A stretch of 34,872 nt of DNA from Ardenticatenaceae bacterium (GCA_020634495.1 JACKBR010000047.1:1-34872); one strand, 5' to 3'; counted from the first letter of the stretch, positions 8,703 through 16,259 are shown. Notes: generated by a model from the sequence alone, not told the origin. Program-made: numbers and translations.

Positions 8703-8854
8703 ATATCACTTTGCTGATTCGCCGAGCGGCCACCCGCCGAGGGCTGAAGCCCCCGGCTAGTTTGTGGAAGCCCTTTCAGGGCTGAAATGAGCCTCGAAGA
8801 GGCTTTCATATACTAGCCCAGTCCGTTTACGGCTGGGCGGATCCAAAGTGATAT
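8703..8854. repeat. Structured intergenic repeat, copy 2 (four hairpins within a terminal inverted repeat)
   Basis: The perfect 11-bp arms ATATCACTTTG (8703-8713) and CAAAGTGATAT (8844-8854) enclose four hairpins in the same order as copy 1 at 268-417: GGGCTGAAGCCC, AGCCCTTTCAGGGCT, AGCCTCGAAGAGGCT, and GCCCAGTCC paired with GGCTGGGC. Stem bases differ between the copies while pairing is kept, and loops such as CTGAAG and TCGAAG are shared. The surrounding 8499-8901 carries no gene that I can support. Confidence 0.75.
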
Positions 8855-8901
8855 CTAGCTAGAGCATCCATCACAAAACACGCTTCAAAAACAACGGTAG
8901 A

Positions 8902-9168
8902 TCAGTCTTCATTTTTGCCGCCGGACTGTTCCTCATAATGATCGTCGCCAAAGCGCTTGAAGAAACCGGTCCAATAAACCAGGCTGTCGGCCATGCTCAA
9001 CGAAGCCAGTCCGCCAAAGATACCTAACACGGCTCCCCAGACTAATCCATTCACAAAGCCTTCTTTGCCTGCAACTAAAAAGGCAAACAAGCCAATTGAA
9101 AGCGCGCCAAAGGCAATGCCTATCAGCATGTTCACCACTGCCCGTATCAAGAAATTTGGATGTCTCAT
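8902..9168 (-). CDS. Small membrane protein, 88 aa
   Basis: Two hydrophobic segments (about residues 9-31, and 38-60, which includes GLVWGAVLGIFGGLASLSMA) are followed by an aromatic and charged cytoplasmic tail ending EEQSGGKNED. The start is well supported: the minus strand carries GAGGGAGA six nt before the ATG. No family is recognised. The Gly-rich transmembrane pattern is loosely like the membrane modules at 6136-6456 and in the 6666-8498 protein, but the GYTV signature is absent. It lies between the Nudix gene (99 nt upstream) and the repeat-filled gap before the FAD oxidoreductase. Confidence 0.65.
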   Translation of the reverse strand: MRHPNFLIRAVVNMLIGIAFGALSIGLFAFLVAGKEGFVNGLVWGAVLGIFGGLASLSMADSLVYWTGFFKRFGDDHYEEQSGGKNED

Positions 9169-9267
9169 ACTGTTTCTCCCTCGAAAATAAAAAGCGGAAC
9201 ACAGCGCTTTACAGAGAAAACGCTGAGATGCTTGTACTGGAGATTATAGCTGGTGGTGTGGTGCTTC

Positions 9268-9819
9268 CTAAAAAGAGGCAGGGTTGTTCAAGTAATGGAT
9301 CGTGCGCAGAATGCCGACAATGCTTTTAGCGTCCTGCAAACGGCCGTTCCAGGCCATCGTCACCAGTTCATCCAGGGGCAGTGGAACCAGTTCAATTTGT
9401 TCATCTTCGTCGCCGGGGAGGGGCGCGGGGGAGAGCTCTTCGGCCAGGTAAAGCTGCATCAGCTCATCTGAGATGCCAGGAGCGGGCCAGAGCTGGCCCA
9501 GCGGGGTGAATTTTTCGGCACGATGGCCCGTTTCCTCGCGCAGTTCGCGTTGAGCGCAAGCCAGCCAATCTTCCTCCCAGCCGCGTGTGCCTGCCGGGAG
9601 CTCTAAAATTTCCTGGTCCAACACATGCCGGTATTGGCGCAGCATCAAAATTTCTAACCCGCTGGCCGACGGCCGTATGGGCACCAGCACCACCGCGCCA
9701 GGATGCTCAACGGCCGCTTTTTGCAGGGTACGGCCGTTGGGCAATTGCAGCGTGTCTAGTCGTAAACGCCAGCTATCGCCTTGCTGCCAGAGTGGCTCAG
9801 AATGGGTTCGTTTGATCAC
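9268..9819 (-). CDS. Nudix hydrolase, ADP-ribose/ADP-sugar pyrophosphatase-like
   Basis: The 183-residue protein has a full Nudix box at about 77-99: G, five residues, E, seven residues, then RELREETG, matching GX5EX7REUXEEXGU. The preceding GAVVLVPIRPSASGLEILML and RQYRHVLDQEILELPAGT are typical of the ADP-ribose pyrophosphatase branch (NudF-like). These hydrolyse ADP-ribose or nucleotide sugars to a sugar phosphate and a nucleoside monophosphate, using Mg ions held by the box glutamates. The start is a GTG at 9819 and no strong ribosome binding site is visible. A perfect 21-bp inverted repeat (9827-9878) separates it from the LysM gene upstream on the same strand. Exact substrate is not determinable from sequence. 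Confidence 0.85.
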   Translation of the reverse strand: MIKRTHSEPLWQQGDSWRLRLDTLQLPNGRTLQKAAVEHPGAVVLVPIRPSASGLEILMLRQYRHVLDQEILELPAGTRGWEEDWLACAQRELREETGHRAEKFTPLGQLWPAPGISDELMQLYLAEELSPAPLPGDEDEQIELVPLPLDELVTMAWNGRLQDAKSIVGILRTIHYLNNPASF

Positions 9820-9826
9820 AGGAAAA

Positions 9827-9878
9827 GGAGATTGAAGATCGGAGATTAGAGATTAGCAATCTCCGATCTTCAATCTCC
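9827..9878. repeat. Perfect 21-bp inverted repeat with 10-nt loop
   Basis: The left arm at 9827-9847 and right arm at 9858-9878 are exact reverse complements built from repeated GGAGATT/GAAGATC-like heptads. The loop is AGAGATTAGC. It occupies nearly all of the gap between the LysM stop (9886) and the Nudix GTG (9819). The same GGAGATTGGAG vocabulary recurs at about 28759-28783. It can fold as a strong RNA hairpin between the two genes; the lack of a T-tract argues against a standard terminator. Confidence 0.8.
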
Positions 9879-9885
9879 CAAAATA

Positions 9886-10551
9886 TTAGTTGCTCGGCGG
9901 GATTTTGATCACCTGCCCGACATCCAGCACGTTGGGGTTGGCGATATTGTTGTAGCTGGCCAACTCATCCACGGTGAAGCCGTATTGCAGGCCAATGCGG
10001 AACAAATTTTCGCCAGCCTGAACCACGTGGGTGCGCTCGGTTGTCACGGGCGGTACGGCCGTTGCCTCAACGGCCGGTTCAGTTGTAGCCACAACCTCTG
10101 TGCCTTCTGCGGGAATGGTGAGCACCTGGCCAATGTCCAACGAATCCACATTGGTCAAATTATTGGCCGAGACAATGACCTCAACAGGAATGTTGTACTG
10201 CACGCTCAAACCGGTGAGGGTGTCACCCGCCACAACCGTGTGCGACACTTCACCACGTGGCGCACTGGTAGCCGGGACATCCGTAGCGGCGGGAACGGCC
10301 GTTTCCGCTGTGGCCGGGTCTGTTGTGGCTTCAGGAACGGCCGTTGCCTGCGCCGGGTCTGTTGTCGGTTGGGCATTCGGATCAGTTGTGGGAACAGCCA
10401 GGGTAGCCGGCAAAATGGGATCGGCCGTGGGATCCGTACTTTCCGGGTTTATGGGACGCTCGCAAGCAACCAGGGCTAAAACCAAAAGAAGCAGGGCTGG
10501 CAGCCACCAACGGGATGGACGCCACCAGCGGGATAGAACCAGACGTTTCAT
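9886..10551 (-). CDS. LysM-domain lipoprotein
   Basis: The 221-residue exported protein has a basic N-terminus (MKRLVLSRWWRPSRWW), a hydrophobic core and a lipobox LVAC with Cys30 as the predicted lipidated residue. Residues 31-100 are a low-complexity linker rich in Pro, Thr, Ala and Asp. Two LysM modules follow at about 103-147 (HTVVAGDTLTGLSVQYNIPV ... LTIP) and 173-218 (HVVQAGENLFRIGLQYGFTV ... IKIPP). LysM modules bind peptidoglycan or other GlcNAc polymers, so the protein should sit on the outer face of the membrane and hold cell-wall glycan. AGGAG lies six nt before the ATG. Three ACGGCCGT palindromes fall within the gene, mostly in the linker. No catalytic domain is present. Confidence 0.9.
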   Translation of the reverse strand: MKRLVLSRWWRPSRWWLPALLLLVLALVACERPINPESTDPTADPILPATLAVPTTDPNAQPTTDPAQATAVPEATTDPATAETAVPAATDVPATSAPRGEVSHTVVAGDTLTGLSVQYNIPVEVIVSANNLTNVDSLDIGQVLTIPAEGTEVVATTEPAVEATAVPPVTTERTHVVQAGENLFRIGLQYGFTVDELASYNNIANPNVLDVGQVIKIPPSN

Positions 10552-10717
10552 AGGATTCTCCTACCTTTGCATTTCAAACACTCAATACATAATTATGTTA
10601 ATTTCGAGTAAACATAACGCAGTCTACCATAGGCCAAAATGAGCGTCAAGTGAGTGACAACTGCGTGGCGATTGTCGAGAGCGCCTGTTCTATTTCGCTG
10701 CACATTTGGGGATACGC

Positions 10718-10723
10718 TATAAT
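10718..10723 (+). promoter_or_regulatory. -10 box (TATAAT) directly before the GT4 start
   Basis: A perfect TATAAT ends 8 nt before the ATG at 10732, so transcription would begin at or next to the start codon and give a leaderless mRNA. No convincing -35 hexamer is present at 16-18 nt; TTTCGC at 10693-10698 is the closest. The region 10552-10731 is the divergent control region between the LysM gene and this one. Confidence 0.45.
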
Positions 10724-10731
10724 GTCGCGCT

Positions 10732-11898
10732 ATGCCGTCTGAACAGCTATTTGGTTCAAACGGTGGCGCGGGGCACGGCAAGGTTGGGATCAACGCTCAT
10801 TTGCTATCAAGCGAAGCAGGCTATCGTCGAGCCGGAATCCACCAATACATTGCCCAAGTTTTGCGCCATCTACCCTGGGAAGAGGGTGAACCAACGACCG
10901 TTGTCTTTACGCAACAGAAAAAATTATTCGAGGATTTGCCGGGGATTACGGCCGTTTCCAGCCGCCTAGCTACCCAAAATCGGCTCCTACGCATTTTGTG
11001 GGAGCAGGTTGTTTGGCCCTGGCAAGCCCGGCAGCACAGCCTGGCCTTGCTGCACAGCATGGCCTTTGTCACGCCGCTGCTGGCCACTTGCCCAACCGTC
11101 ATCACCGTGTATGATCTGAGCTTTTACCATTTCCCAGAGCGATTTCCTGCCCTGCAACGACTTTACCTTAGCAGCCAGACACGCCGCTCCTGCCAGCGTG
11201 CCCGGCGCATCATTACCATTTCAGAATCCAGCCGACAGGATGTTCACCGCTTTTTAGGCGTGCCGTTAAGCCAGATTGATGTTGTGGTGCCTGGCGTTGA
11301 TCCGGTCTACCAACCATTGCCAGCGGCCGAGGTGTCCGCCTTTCGCCAAAAGCAAGGAGTGGCGCGGTTTGTGCTGCATGTGGGAACACTTCAGCCACGC
11401 AAAAACATTCCAGTGCTGCTTAAGGCAATGGCTCGCCTGGATGATCCAGCCATAAAATTGGTGCTGGTGGGTGGCAAAGGTTGGCTATACGATGATATTT
11501 TCCAACAGGTGCAGGCGCTGGGGCTGGCAGAGCGGGTGATTTTTACGGGCTACGTGCCGGATGATGACCTGCCGTTATGGTACAACGCTGCGGAGCTGCT
11601 GGTGTTTCCTTCTGTTTATGAAGGCTTTGGCCTGCCGGTGGTGGAAGCGATGGCCTGCGGCACGCCGGTGATTGCCGCCAACAGTTCATCTCTTCCGGAG
11701 GCAGTTGGTGATGCGGGGCTGCTGTTTGCCCCAAGTGATGTGGAAACGTTGGCGAATCAGATGACGGCCGTTTTAACCGACATCAATTTACAGAATAAAC
11801 TACGCCAACAAGGGCTGGCACATGCCCAAACTTTTTCGTGGGAGCGCGCTGGCCGGGAAACGGCCGCAGTGTACAAGCGTGCTTTGTTAAATCAATGA
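10732..11898 (+). CDS. Family 4 glycosyltransferase (GT-B fold)
   Basis: The 388-residue protein shows the retaining GT4 pattern: an N-terminal GINAHLL...YRRAGIHQYIAQVL, an inter-domain FVLHVGTLQPRKNIPVLLKA (donor-domain start), then VIFTGYVPDDDLPLWYNAAE and the signature VFPSVYEGFGLPVVEAMACG containing the EX7E pair. These enzymes transfer a sugar from a nucleotide donor to a lipid-linked or glycan acceptor in the cytoplasm. About 15 residues precede the usual family start, but the only in-frame ATG is at 10732, and it fits the -10 box just upstream. The gene ends in an ATGA overlap with the next gene, so the two should be translationally coupled in a surface-glycan pathway. Confidence 0.9.
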   Translation: MPSEQLFGSNGGAGHGKVGINAHLLSSEAGYRRAGIHQYIAQVLRHLPWEEGEPTTVVFTQQKKLFEDLPGITAVSSRLATQNRLLRILWEQVVWPWQARQHSLALLHSMAFVTPLLATCPTVITVYDLSFYHFPERFPALQRLYLSSQTRRSCQRARRIITISESSRQDVHRFLGVPLSQIDVVVPGVDPVYQPLPAAEVSAFRQKQGVARFVLHVGTLQPRKNIPVLLKAMARLDDPAIKLVLVGGKGWLYDDIFQQVQALGLAERVIFTGYVPDDDLPLWYNAAELLVFPSVYEGFGLPVVEAMACGTPVIAANSSSLPEAVGDAGLLFAPSDVETLANQMTAVLTDINLQNKLRQQGLAHAQTFSWERAGRETAAVYKRALLNQ

Positions 11899-13316
11899 GT
11901 CATCAAAGAATTCGGTTTGCTACCATCTTTACCGATCTCCTGCTCATCAATGCAGGATTTGCTTTAGCGTATGTGGTTCGTTACCAGTGGCAATGGTTTT
12001 TGCCTGTAGACGAACGGTTTTTTGAGCCATACGGCCGTTACCTCAGCCAGCAAGTTGTGCTAAACATCTTGTTAATCATTACCTTTACCCAGGTGCGGGT
12101 TTGGCGGCGCAAGCGCGGCGAGTTTTGGGTAGATGAGCTGTCGCGCATCACCTATGCCACCGCCGCCGGGGTTGGGCTCATGAGTATGATTGCCTTTTTT
12201 GTGCAGCCAGAGCCGTTTTCTCGCCTCATGCTGGCCTGGGTCTTTTTGGCAATTGCCCTGTTGATTGGTCTGGCCCGCCTGCTGCGCCGCCTGCTGCTCA
12301 ACATGCTGTACCAGCGCGGCATTCTGGTTGACCGGGTGCTGGTCATTGGCTCTGGCGAAGTGGGGCGCAGCCTTATTCGCACCCTGTTGGCTCGCCCAGA
12401 TTTGGGCTACCGGGCGGTGGGCTACCTGCACGATGGCCTGAGCGAGAACAATATTGGGCTGGGTCGCATTCCCAATTTAGGCGTGTTTACCGATCTGCAA
12501 AAAACGCTGACAGAACGGCCGCAGCTGCACACCGTTTTTATTGCCTTGCCGGGCGAAATGCACCAACAAATCTCGCTGCTGCTGCAAATTTGCCAGCAGC
12601 ATGGCGTGCGGGCTCAGGTCGTACCCGATCTGCTGCAACTTAGCATGAACCGGGTAGAGTTCAACAACATGGCCGGTATCCCCACACTGGGCGTTCGGGA
12701 TGTGGGCATCAATCGAGCGCAGCAGGCGGCCAAACGCCTGCTAGATTTGGTGATTATCCTGGTTGGCACCATTCCCGCACTGTTGGCGATGGGCCTCATT
12801 GCCCTGGCCATTAAGCTAGATTCCCCCGGCCCAATCATTTACAAAGCTGCCCGCGTGGGCAAAAACGGCCGTCCCTTCAAAATGTACAAATTCCGCTCCA
12901 TGGTAGTCAATGCCGACCAGCACAAGGAGTCGCTGCGGCAATATAACCAGGCCGATGGCCCCATCTTCAAAATGAAAGATGATCCGCGCATGACGCGAGT
13001 GGGTCGTTTTATTCGCCGTTCCAGCCTGGACGAACTGCCGCAAATTTACAACGTGCTGCTGGGGCAGATGAGTTTGGTTGGGCCACGCCCGCCATTGGCT
13101 GAAGAAGTAGCAGATTATAAGCCGTGGCACAAGCAGCGGCTGAGTGTCATTGGGGGCATTACGGGGCTGTGGCAGGTAAGCGGCCGTTCCGACCTGACCT
13201 TTGATGAGCTGTGCCTGCTAGACATTTATTACATCGAAAACTGGTCGCTGGCGCTGGACATCCGCATTTTGCTGCAAACCGTGCCTCACTCCCTCTTTGG
13301 CCGTGGTGCATATTAA
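11895..13316 (+). CDS. Exopolysaccharide polyprenyl glycosylphosphotransferase (WbaP/CpsE-like, polyisoprenyl-phosphate hexose-1-phosphate transferase)
   Basis: This enzyme loads the first sugar-1-phosphate from a UDP-sugar onto undecaprenyl phosphate, starting glycan assembly at the membrane. The 473-residue protein has four N-terminal membrane helices, a CoA-binding-like Rossmann segment (VLVIGSGEVGRSLIRTLL), a fifth hydrophobic segment (RLLDLVIILVGTIPALLAMG), and the C-terminal catalytic domain with KMYKFRSMVVNAD, SSLDELPQIYNVL, SLVGPRPPL and GITGLWQVSGRS. ATG 11895 overlaps the stop of the GT4 gene; an upstream in-frame ATG at 11838 lies inside that gene and is unlikely to be used. The downstream stretch to 13440 holds an interspersed repeat and a promoter but no further glycan genes. 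Confidence 0.93.
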   Translation: MSHQRIRFATIFTDLLLINAGFALAYVVRYQWQWFLPVDERFFEPYGRYLSQQVVLNILLIITFTQVRVWRRKRGEFWVDELSRITYATAAGVGLMSMIAFFVQPEPFSRLMLAWVFLAIALLIGLARLLRRLLLNMLYQRGILVDRVLVIGSGEVGRSLIRTLLARPDLGYRAVGYLHDGLSENNIGLGRIPNLGVFTDLQKTLTERPQLHTVFIALPGEMHQQISLLLQICQQHGVRAQVVPDLLQLSMNRVEFNNMAGIPTLGVRDVGINRAQQAAKRLLDLVIILVGTIPALLAMGLIALAIKLDSPGPIIYKAARVGKNGRPFKMYKFRSMVVNADQHKESLRQYNQADGPIFKMKDDPRMTRVGRFIRRSSLDELPQIYNVLLGQMSLVGPRPPLAEEVADYKPWHKQRLSVIGGITGLWQVSGRSDLTFDELCLLDIYYIENWSLALDIRILLQTVPHSLFGRGAY

Positions 13317-13320
13317 AAGC

Positions 13321-13347
13321 CAACGCAGAGGCGCGAAGGCGCAGAGG
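13321..13347. repeat. Interspersed intergenic repeat, 'CGCAGAGGCGC' family, copy 1
   Basis: The 26-nt core starting CAACGCAGAGGCGCG matches, with two substitutions, the reverse complement of 31323-31348. Both copies sit just outside gene ends. Confidence 0.7.
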
Positions 13348-13422
13348 GGAGTTTACGGGGGCAAATCTGCGGTTTTTTCATCTTAACCTCCTGCTTGTTC
13401 CAGTTCGTCCTGGTTGAGGATA

Positions 13423-13431
13423 TGCTATAAT
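13423..13431 (+). promoter_or_regulatory. Extended -10 promoter (TGCTATAAT) of the HEPN-MNT remnant
   Basis: TGC plus a perfect TATAAT ends 9 nt before the ATG at 13441. No good -35 is visible at standard spacing. The predicted transcript would have almost no leader. The promoter may still drive the nucleotidyltransferase at 13648-14022. Confidence 0.5.
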
Positions 13432-13440
13432 GCAACCATC

Positions 13441-13658
13441 ATGAGCATGGACGCAGAAACGCAAGAAAAAATTGCCAAATATTTGGCTCACTCTCGTCAA
13501 GCCGTTGAGACGGGGTGGCTATGGATGAACGCCATGCTGGTGATTATGAGTTAACGCAACTTGATTATGAGAGTGCCAGTCAGCAAGTAGAAAACGCAGC
13601 TAAGTTCCTGAATCAAATTGAACAAGTTCTGCATCAGATGAGGTTCAATGATGAATAA
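13441..13658 (+). pseudogene. HEPN-domain toxin, internally deleted and frameshifted
   Basis: Two short frames abut. The first (13441-13554) begins MSMDAETQEKIAKYLAHSRQ, resembling the first helix of HEPN proteins. The second, in another frame (ATG 13521 to stop 13658), gives GDYELTQLDYESASQQVENA followed by AKFLNQIEQVLHQM, resembling the last helices. Intact HEPN partners are usually around 130 residues, whereas the joined pieces give about 70, so the middle, including the RX4-6H nuclease region, is missing. The position directly before an MNT nucleotidyltransferase, with overlapping stop and start, supports the reading. The two pieces could instead be unrelated small proteins. Confidence 0.6.
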
Positions 13659-14022
13659 TCTACCACAACATCTTCAACAAAATGAAAAAGAAGCTATTGA
13701 GTCAGTAACTAAACAGCTATTTCAATTTCTTGAGGGGAACTTGGCTGAAGTTTATTTGTTTGGCTCCAAAGCGCGTGGGGATTTCCATGCTGATTCCGAC
13801 ATAGATTTACTGGTTATTGTCGAGTGCTTGGATCATGAGAGTCGTTGGAGAATCCGGGCAACGGCCGCAGATCGCTCCTTAGAATTCGACGTTTTGTTTA
13901 ATACCCACATTCTTGACAAGGCGAGATGGAACCGGCTTGTGGAATTCCAAGATACGCTTTGGCGTGAAGTGCAGCGGGATGGGATTTCTTTGCAAGATTT
14001 TGCGGGGCAGCTAATGAGTTGA
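13648..14022 (+). CDS. MNT-type nucleotidyltransferase (antitoxin-like)
   Basis: The 124-residue protein has the minimal nucleotidyltransferase signature YLFGSKARGDFHADSDIDLL, with the GS...DXD metal-binding carboxylates, and a later FDVLF strand supplying the third. In HEPN/MNT modules this enzyme adds AMP to the HEPN ribonuclease and silences it. Here the partner upstream (13441-13658) is broken, leaving an orphan antitoxin. GAGG precedes ATG 13648 by 4 nt and ATG 13651 by 7 nt, so translation could begin at either. The catalytic residues look intact. Codon use and AT content differ from those of the glycan genes before it, consistent with a mobile defence module. The region 14023-14206 holds no feature except one ACGGCCGT. 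Confidence 0.85.
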   Translation: MMNNLPQHLQQNEKEAIESVTKQLFQFLEGNLAEVYLFGSKARGDFHADSDIDLLVIVECLDHESRWRIRATAADRSLEFDVLFNTHILDKARWNRLVEFQDTLWREVQRDGISLQDFAGQLMS

Positions 14023-14206
14023 TTTTGGGACGGCCGTTTCACCCAAGCAACCGTAGTCACAAAATCTTCAAAATATCATCTCGCCAAATTGCCGTTCAGG
14101 TGCTGTCCAACGCGCAAAAAGTTTGGCACTGACCACATTACTGCCAGGGCCACAAGTAGTCTGCTAACGGCTCCTTTGCGCTGCATTCTCTATTGTTTCC
14201 CTCAAG

Positions 14207-14620
14207 CTAAAATTCATCATCGGGCGCGGTGGGTTGGGCAATGTCCACGACTTCGCCGTGAAAGTTGATGGTGATGCGAAAGCCCATCATGCCCATCATG
14301 TCGCGGGCCTGGGCGGGGATGCCCTGGGCGATGATCTGGTCCATGTCGATGTTGTTGAGTTGGGCGTCGATGGCCGCTTTGGTAAACAAATCATCCTTGC
14401 CCATCATGCGCAGGGCTTGCTCTACGGCCGTCTCCTTATTCTCTTCTAGCTGCTGCAAAAAGATGCTGAGCACCTGCCGATCCACCTGGTCAGCATCGAT
14501 GTGACGCTTAAAGCCAGCGTCATCTATCACATAAAACATATCATGGCCAACAACGGCCGTTTCCACCCGGTTGCCCAACTCATCAAAAATTAAATCTTGA
14601 AATAACGCTTTGTTTGCCAT
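14207..14620 (-). CDS. Uncharacterised 137-aa protein
   Basis: No family is recognised. The protein is acidic and soluble, without signal peptide or membrane segments. It starts MANKALFQDLIFDELGNRVE. A strand-rich first third (VGHDMFYVIDDAGFKRHIDA) is followed by a helical middle (LSIFLQQLEENKETAVEQAL) and a Met-rich segment, QARDMMGMMGFRITINFHGE, ending PTAPDDEF. The start ATG at 14620 is the only early one. The frame contains two ACGGCCGT copies and has the same composition as its neighbours, so it looks resident. It is convergent with the nucleotidyltransferase and divergent from mreB. A structural or regulatory protein is possible; nothing stronger can be said. Confidence 0.6.
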   Translation of the reverse strand: MANKALFQDLIFDELGNRVETAVVGHDMFYVIDDAGFKRHIDADQVDRQVLSIFLQQLEENKETAVEQALRMMGKDDLFTKAAIDAQLNNIDMDQIIAQGIPAQARDMMGMMGFRITINFHGEVVDIAQPTAPDDEF

Positions 14621-14778
14621 CGTAAAACCCTTTTACGTTTTGCTTTTGGTAATGCCTCACAGTACGCAATCTGGCTCAATCGCTCTCAATGTTTTTGCCT
14701 AAACGGCCGTTCAGCTCATCCCATTCTAAGCAATTATACAAATTTTAGTGGCAAGCGTGGGGTAATTTGTGGGCAAAA

Positions 14779-14807
14779 TTGGTGATGTGTTGGCGGTCGA
14801 GTATAAT
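14779..14807 (+). promoter_or_regulatory. Promoter of the mreB operon
   Basis: TTGGTG (14779-14784) and a perfect TATAAT (14802-14807) are 17 nt apart. The predicted start near 14814 leaves a leader of about 130 nt that contains the inverted repeat at 14839-14906 before mreB. Confidence 0.55.
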
Positions 14808-14838
14808 TTCACGCTGGTTCACGCAGAAATTTGTATTA

Positions 14839-14906
14839 GCCACAGAGAAAAAAGAGGGCTTAGAGAATTTGAGACTAATCTCAAAAACCTCTGTGCCCTC
14901 TGTGGC
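14839..14906. repeat. 'GCCACAGAG' inverted-repeat element in the mreB leader
   Basis: GCCACAGAG (14839-14847) and CTCTGTGGC (14898-14906) are perfect 9-bp inverted arms around an AT- and AG-rich core. Related sequence (GCCACAGAGCACACAGAG) occurs around 33633-33651 before tyrS, and a weaker relative lies inside 21601-21694. In the transcript it would form a hairpin upstream of the mreB start. Confidence 0.6.
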
Positions 14907-14946
14907 AAAAATGTGTGAGCACACGGAAGGGAGAAAGTAGGGAACA

Positions 14947-16008
14947 TTGTTTAGACCGCTTGATTGGCTCTTGGGCCTGTTTTCATTGGACATTGGCATC
15001 GATCTGGGTACAGCCAACACCCTGGTCTATATTCGCGATCGTGGCATTGTCATCAACGAACCATCTTGGGTGGCCATTAACCGGCGCACCCGCCAACCTC
15101 TGGCTATTGGCGCAGAAGCCCGCGAAATGGTGGGCCGTACCCCAGCAGACATCGTGGCCATACGGCCGCTTCGCGATGGCGTTATCTCCGAATTTGAAAT
15201 CACCGAAGCAATGCTCAAATATTTCATCGACAAGGCGCACGAGCAAATGATTGTGCCCTTTCCCCGCCCCCGCGTGGTGGTAGGCATTCCCAGCGGCGTC
15301 ACCGAAGTAGAAAAACGCGCCGTCTACGATGCCGCCATTTCTGCTGGTGCCCGCGAGGCTCATCTCATCGAAGAACCCACCGCCGCAGCCATTGGGGCTG
15401 GCCTGCCCGTGAACGAGACACGCGGCAGCATGATTGTGGATATCGGCGGCGGCACCACCGAAGTGGCCGTGTTTGCCATGGGCGGCATCGTCGTCAGCCG
15501 CTCCATCCGCGTGGCGGGGGATGAAATGGATGAGGACATCATCCAATACGCCCGCAACAAATACAACCTGCTCATTGGCGACCGCATGGCCGAGCGGGTA
15601 AAAATTGGCATTGGCTCCGCCTTCCCCCTGCCAGAAGAACGCACCATGACGTTGCGCGGCCGTAATTTGATCAACGGCCTGCCGCAGTCTGTAGAAATTA
15701 GCAGCATCGAGCTGCGCGAAGCGATGGCTCCGTCCATTAACATCATTGTCGATACGGTGCGCGACTGCCTGGACGACACCCCACCTGAGCTGATTGCCGA
15801 CCTGATGGAAGTGGGCATTTGCCTGGCTGGTGGCGGGGCGCAAATTCGCGGCCTGGCCGACCGGCTGGAAGATATGGTGAAGATGCGCGTGTGGGTGGCG
15901 GAAGACGCCATGACCTGCGTAGCTCGTGGCGCTGGGCGTGTACTGGAAAACATTGAGCTGTGGGAACGCTCACTCACTGGCCTGCATCGGGGCAGCACGC
16001 ATCATTAG
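14947..16008 (+). CDS. mreB: Rod shape-determining protein MreB
   Basis: Actin-like ATPase that forms membrane-associated filaments guiding lateral wall synthesis. The 353-residue protein has phosphate-1 DIGIDLGTANTLVYI (15-29), the loop IEEPTAAAIGAGLPV, phosphate-2 MIVDIGGGTTEVAVF and a C-terminal adenosine motif, GICLAGGGAQIRGLADRL. The N-terminus MFRPLDWLLGLFS is amphipathic and could bind membrane. The start is a TTG at 14947 preceded by purine-rich sequence (GGAAGGGAGA at 14926-14934, AGGGA at 14939-14943). It heads the series mreB, mreC, mreD, PBP2. No exact ACGGCCGT lies within it, unlike most neighbours. Confidence 0.96.
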   Translation: MFRPLDWLLGLFSLDIGIDLGTANTLVYIRDRGIVINEPSWVAINRRTRQPLAIGAEAREMVGRTPADIVAIRPLRDGVISEFEITEAMLKYFIDKAHEQMIVPFPRPRVVVGIPSGVTEVEKRAVYDAAISAGAREAHLIEEPTAAAIGAGLPVNETRGSMIVDIGGGTTEVAVFAMGGIVVSRSIRVAGDEMDEDIIQYARNKYNLLIGDRMAERVKIGIGSAFPLPEERTMTLRGRNLINGLPQSVEISSIELREAMAPSINIIVDTVRDCLDDTPPELIADLMEVGICLAGGGAQIRGLADRLEDMVKMRVWVAEDAMTCVARGAGRVLENIELWERSLTGLHRGSTHH

Positions 16009-16039
16009 CCGTGATTGGTGAACAGTGTTCAGTAGGTCA

Positions 16040-16244
16040 GTAATCAGTGGGTCAGCAGCTGGTTATCCGTCGAGCCAAAGCAATCTCTCAGCTATCATTC
16101 ATCCTTCTATGTTATCCTCTTTTCACTTTTTACTTTTCACTGGACGGAAGGGCGAGACAGGTGGAGACTCGTTCGTTTGTTTAGCAACGGTTTTACCCAC
16201 CTGCCTCACCCCTACTTGTCACTGATCACTGACACACTGATTAC
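16040..16244. repeat. Composite inverted-repeat element between mreB and mreC
   Basis: Outer arms GTAATCAGTGGGTCAG (16040-16055) and CTGACACACTGATTAC (16229-16244) are inverted with one mismatch. An inner pair, GGGCGAGACAGGTGG (16150-16164) and CCACCTGCCTCACCC (16197-16211), matches at 13 of 15 positions. A CACTTTTTACTTTTCA stretch (16124-16139) recurs exactly at 33412-33427. No open frame is convincing in the 251-nt gap. Confidence 0.65.
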
Positions 16245-16259
16245 CGATTACTAATCGTC

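Noticed and set aside
14983..15843. Long antisense open frame (286 codons) opposite mreB
   Set aside because: It is the mirror of the conserved mreB reading frame, rich in His and Gly with no recognisable domain; long antisense frames are common opposite GC-rich genes.
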